Positions 61,449 through 64,000 of a stretch of DNA of 64,000 bases are shown here, piece by piece. A program made the translations under genes and the position numbers. The DNA lies in NCBI GenBank assembly GCA_949076555.1, contig CARUOB010000006.1, forward strand, positions 1 through 64,000, given 5' to 3'. The notes under the pieces were generated by a model. It was not told where the DNA came from. It did not search any database and saw nothing but the letters and a program-made list of their open reading frames with translations. Numbering within the stretch: the first letter of the stretch is position 1; each line of letters begins with the position of its first letter. Source of the stretch: an uncultured Lachnospiraceae bacterium (lineage in GTDB: Bacteria; Bacillota; Clostridia; Lachnospirales; Lachnospiraceae).

Positions 61449-63044
61449 TCAGTCGACCTCGATCTGATCTGCGGGCGCTTCCTTCTTTACTTCCTCATGG
61501 TAGGTTTTTTCTGTATTCACATTCCAGATATTATCCTTGGAGGAAATGCCGCCCAAAATGTTTTTCACGGTCTCGAAGGAGGTCATCATGGAGTGGTCGA
61601 TGTTATTGTAACGGTGCTGGCCGTTTCTGCCCACGCAGTAGAGATTGTCGATGGATTTCAAATATGCGGTCAGCTTGTCCATGTCTTTGTAGGTGTCAAA
61701 GTAGGCGGGATATGCTTTTTTCACCCGCTCCACGTGGGAGTCCATCACATCCGACGGTTTGTCGATCAGTCCCATGCTGACAATCTCTTTCACCGCAAAC
61801 CGGGTGAAATCCTCGTCGGACATTGTCCAATACTGATCTCCTTCAGAAACAAAATACTCCAGCCCGATCCACACTGTGTGTTCCAAGTCGCGCACCATGT
61901 AGGGAGACCAGTTGTTATAAATCTGGAATCGTCCCAGCCGAACCGTTCTGTCATGCACGTAAATCCAACAGTCTGGCACGATATTATTGATGGTTTTCAG
62001 ATTCGTTTTATTTTTCAGGTTCAGCTTCGGCAGCAAGAGTCCTACGGTCATGTAGTCGCGGTAGGGAAGTCCTGCGGCGATTTCGGCCTCGGCCTTCGGC
62101 ACGTCGTTTAAGCCTGCCACCAGATCCCTCACAGGCATGGAGGAAATGAAAATATCGCCCTCCGCCGTCACCTCACCCTCCGGCGTTTCATAGGTGATGG
62201 AGGTAATGCGGTTGTTTTCGTCTTTGTGGAGCTTTACCGCCCTGCTGTGGCAGAGGATTTCCCCGCCAAGCTCTCTGATTCTGTCAGCGGTCACTTCCCA
62301 GAGCTGTCCGGGGCCGAGCTTGGGATAGCTGAACTCTTCGATCAGGGAAGTTTCCACCTCCCGGTTTTTCTTTCCGGGCAGCATTTTTGAGAAAACGTCT
62401 TTTAAAATGGCAGCGACGGACAGCCCCTTCGCCCGCTGAGCGCCCCAGTCGGGCGCGATCTCGGAAGGATGTCTTCCCCACAGATTTTCCGTATAATTTT
62501 CAAAGAACATGGAATAGAGTTTCTTGCCAAAACGGTTTACATAAAAATCTTCCAGAGAGTTTTCCTGCCGCTTGTGGATCATGGAGGCCAAGTAGCTCAC
62601 ACCTGCCTGCATGGTCGCGAGAAATCCCATGTTGATAAAGGTCTCCGGCTTTAAGGAGATCGGATAATCAAAAAATTTCTGGTTAAAATAGATGCGTGAC
62701 ACGCGGTGTCTGCGCAGCATCACGTGATCCTCTTTCTCCGGATCGGGGCCCCCGGGAGAGAGTGTCATTTCCCGGTGCAGCACGATATCGTCGTAGGTGG
62801 GCGAACCTTGCGTGGGCAGCATGTGCTCCCACCAGGCGTTTACTTCCGGCACTTTGGAGAAAAAGCGGTGCCCGCCCATATCCATGCGGTTTCCCTTGTA
62901 GTTGACGGTTTTGGAGATACCGCCCATAGCGTCGGTTTCCTCCAGTATCGTGACCTTATATTCTCTATTTTTATCTTGTCTAAGTAACTCGTAGGCGGCC
63001 GTCAGACCTGCCGGGCCTGCGCCGATCACATATACTTTTTTCAT
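61449..63044 (-). CDS. FAD-dependent oxidoreductase, UDP-galactopyranose mutase-like
   Basis: 531 residues. The N-terminal dinucleotide fold is VYVIGAGPAGLTAAYELLRQ (4-23), followed by MGGHRFFSKVPEV, which resembles UDP-galactopyranose mutases and related amine-oxidase-like flavoproteins. The FENYTENLWGRHPSEI and TSFETVKNIL blocks are typical of the family in Clostridia. It may isomerise a sugar ring (pyranose to furanose) or oxidise another substrate; plain UGM is shorter (about 370 residues), so the assignment is loose. ATG 63044 follows GTGAGGT. It is transcribed opposite to the flanking operons. Confidence 0.8.
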   Translation of the reverse strand: MKKVYVIGAGPAGLTAAYELLRQDKNREYKVTILEETDAMGGISKTVNYKGNRMDMGGHRFFSKVPEVNAWWEHMLPTQGSPTYDDIVLHREMTLSPGGPDPEKEDHVMLRRHRVSRIYFNQKFFDYPISLKPETFINMGFLATMQAGVSYLASMIHKRQENSLEDFYVNRFGKKLYSMFFENYTENLWGRHPSEIAPDWGAQRAKGLSVAAILKDVFSKMLPGKKNREVETSLIEEFSYPKLGPGQLWEVTADRIRELGGEILCHSRAVKLHKDENNRITSITYETPEGEVTAEGDIFISSMPVRDLVAGLNDVPKAEAEIAAGLPYRDYMTVGLLLPKLNLKNKTNLKTINNIVPDCWIYVHDRTVRLGRFQIYNNWSPYMVRDLEHTVWIGLEYFVSEGDQYWTMSDEDFTRFAVKEIVSMGLIDKPSDVMDSHVERVKKAYPAYFDTYKDMDKLTAYLKSIDNLYCVGRNGQHRYNNIDHSMMTSFETVKNILGGISSKDNIWNVNTEKTYHEEVKKEAPADQIEVD

Positions 63045-63242
63045 GCAAGACCTCACTTGTTTTATTATTTACAGAAGATTGTGGCGGTATCCGGGAAACG
63101 GATACAAAACGGCCTGTGCAAAGGCTCAATTAATAATAGTTTAACATGTTTGGGCGGGGATGTACACGGGAATGTGGAAAAATAGGGATGTATATGTTAT
63201 AGTAATGTTGTCTGTTCTGTAAATTTGGGAAGTATCAAGGTA

Positions 63243-63362
63243 ATGATGGCAATAATTAGGAAAGACTTGGAAGAGATCCGAAAGTACTGCCCGCGGATTA
63301 CACAGAGTGAAATAATTGGCAGGTATGGCGAAGCGAATATTTATCATATCTGTGGAAATTAG
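63243..63362 (+). CDS. Small putative protein, 39 residues
   Basis: An ATG-ATG start (63243 or 63246) behind TCAAGG opens a 39-codon frame beginning MMAIIRKDLEEIRKYCPRIT, with an acidic-basic helix and ending in NIYHICGN. It stops 12 bp before the start of the next gene, so translational coupling is possible. No family is recognised. An extended -10 TGTTATAGT (63195-63203) lies 40 bp upstream. Confidence 0.4.
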   Translation: MMAIIRKDLEEIRKYCPRITQSEIIGRYGEANIYHICGN

Positions 63363-63374
63363 AGAGGCACATGC

Positions 63375-64000
63375 ATGACAGCAATTATCAGTTTACTTTT
63401 CTGGCTTTTGGTCGTCCCCTTTTGTATCGGGCTGATCCCTGCAAATTTCATATCGGCGGATAAAAGAAGCCCGGGATTTATGCTGTTTTCCGGGTATTTC
63501 GGCATGTGGGCGCTCTTTGAGATTTCGGCGGTGCCGGCGGTTCTCTGGGTAGAGTATAACAATTTTAAGGTGGCTTCTGCGGTCTTTACGGCGCTTACAC
63601 TTCTTGGCGCGGCGGCTGGCGTGTGGCTTCTTTATCGAAATGGAAAGGCGGGAAGGCCGGGACTTCTTGTAGGGAAGTGGGCAGAGTGCGGCAGGAGGCA
63701 GAAAGAAAACGGCGTGAAAAGATTCTTTCGGGGCACAGGCGTCGAATGGCTCCTGTTTTTTGGGCTGCTCGGTTTTCAGCTTTACAAGGCGGTGGCCTTC
63801 ACTTCCTTCGACGGCGACGATGCCTACTATGTGGTGGAGTCGCTGATTGCGCAGGAGGCGGGCGTGATGTACCGCATTCTGCCGCTGACGGGCGGCTCTA
63901 CAGGATTGGACGTGCGTCATGCGATGGCGGTCTTTCCTATGTGGGTGGCCTTTGTCTCCGTGAGAGCGGGGGTACATGCGACGATTGTGTCCCATGTGGT
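63375..64000 (+). CDS. Membrane protein, DUF6077-like (truncated by window end)
   Basis: The frame is open to the window's last base (208 complete codons). Three to four membrane helices are visible (about 3-22, 34-58, 66-86, 117-137), followed by the loop FTSFDGDDAYYVVESLIAQE (about 138-157), where DGDDAYY takes the usual acidic GT-C position and looks like the DUF6077 family. It would be another extracytoplasmic glycan transferase. AGAGAGG eight bases upstream supports ATG 63375; ATG 63371 is out of frame. Confidence 0.78.
   Translation, partial: MTAIISLLFWLLVVPFCIGLIPANFISADKRSPGFMLFSGYFGMWALFEISAVPAVLWVEYNNFKVASAVFTALTLLGAAAGVWLLYRNGKAGRPGLLVGKWAECGRRQKENGVKRFFRGTGVEWLLFFGLLGFQLYKAVAFTSFDGDDAYYVVESLIAQEAGVMYRILPLTGGSTGLDVRHAMAVFPMWVAFVSVRAGVHATIVSHV

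Noticed and set aside
1..64000. rRNA, tRNA, transposase and prophage genes
   Set aside because: No conserved rRNA segment, cloverleaf with CCA/T-loop pattern, DDE transposase or phage structural protein was seen on either strand.

Overview
The window looks like a chromosomal surface-glycan region from a Gram-positive anaerobe of the class Clostridia, most likely Lachnospiraceae. This is an inference from gene content: strong AGGAGG-type ribosome sites, TTGNNN/TATAAT promoters, signal peptides with BspA-like leucine-rich repeats and Big_2 domains, a putative holin-like type I toxin, DUF4956 next to a VTC domain, and many multi-spanning glycosyltransferase-like membrane proteins. No rRNA, tRNA, CRISPR array, transposase or phage structural gene was seen.

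Layout. (1) 1-8659: a phosphonate module: PEP mutase fused to a cytidylyltransferase, a second LicC-type cytidylyltransferase, a membrane alkaline-phosphatase-superfamily enzyme and phosphonopyruvate decarboxylase. It runs without real gaps into a VTC-domain protein, a DUF4956 membrane protein and a GT-C-like protein. A 29-codon stub that reads like the start of 2-aminoethylphosphonate transaminase lies just upstream of the mutase gene. (2) 8893-21262: two very large secreted surface proteins (a glucosaminidase with Big_2 repeats and a BspA-like LRR protein) on either side of an AlbA_2/Schlafen-type regulator. (3) 21358-34761: an Xre regulator and a glycan operon with GT2, GT4 x2, GT8, UDP-glucose dehydrogenase, UDP-glucuronate-type epimerase, a polyprenyl-phosphate glycosyltransferase, GT-C proteins and a ChbG-like deacetylase. 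(4) 34762-36648: a small accessory island with an exactly phased 32-bp repeat array, an AAA/DUF4143 ATPase and a type I toxin-antitoxin pair. (5) 36649-47350: two divergent MBOAT O-acyltransferases with an SGNH partner, a GtrII-like glucosyltransferase and more GT-C proteins. (6) 47599-57?: an SGNH esterase, FkbH-like protein and acyl carrier protein, followed by GtrA, DUF6044-like and radical SAM/SPASM genes and a lipoprotein SGNH hydrolase (to 58046). (7) 58249-61357: an ABC exporter. (8) 61449-64000: a UGM-like flavoprotein and the start of another membrane glycan protein.

How it may work together. Nucleotide sugars (UDP-GlcA and its epimer) feed soluble GTs. Polyprenyl-phosphate GTs and the GtrA/GtrII and GT-C proteins would decorate the polymer outside the membrane. 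The phosphonate module would add a CMP-activated C-P headgroup. FkbH, ACP, MBOAT and SGNH resemble the DltA/C/B/D logic and could add an acyl group, plausibly glyceryl, to the glycan. These links are inferred from gene order and family knowledge, not shown directly.

An unexpected layer is a set of palindromic, multi-hairpin elements that begin at, or within a few bases of, stop codons inside these operons (5768, 8648, 32022, 50761, 52749, 55765). Two of the element types occur as full and fragmentary copies.
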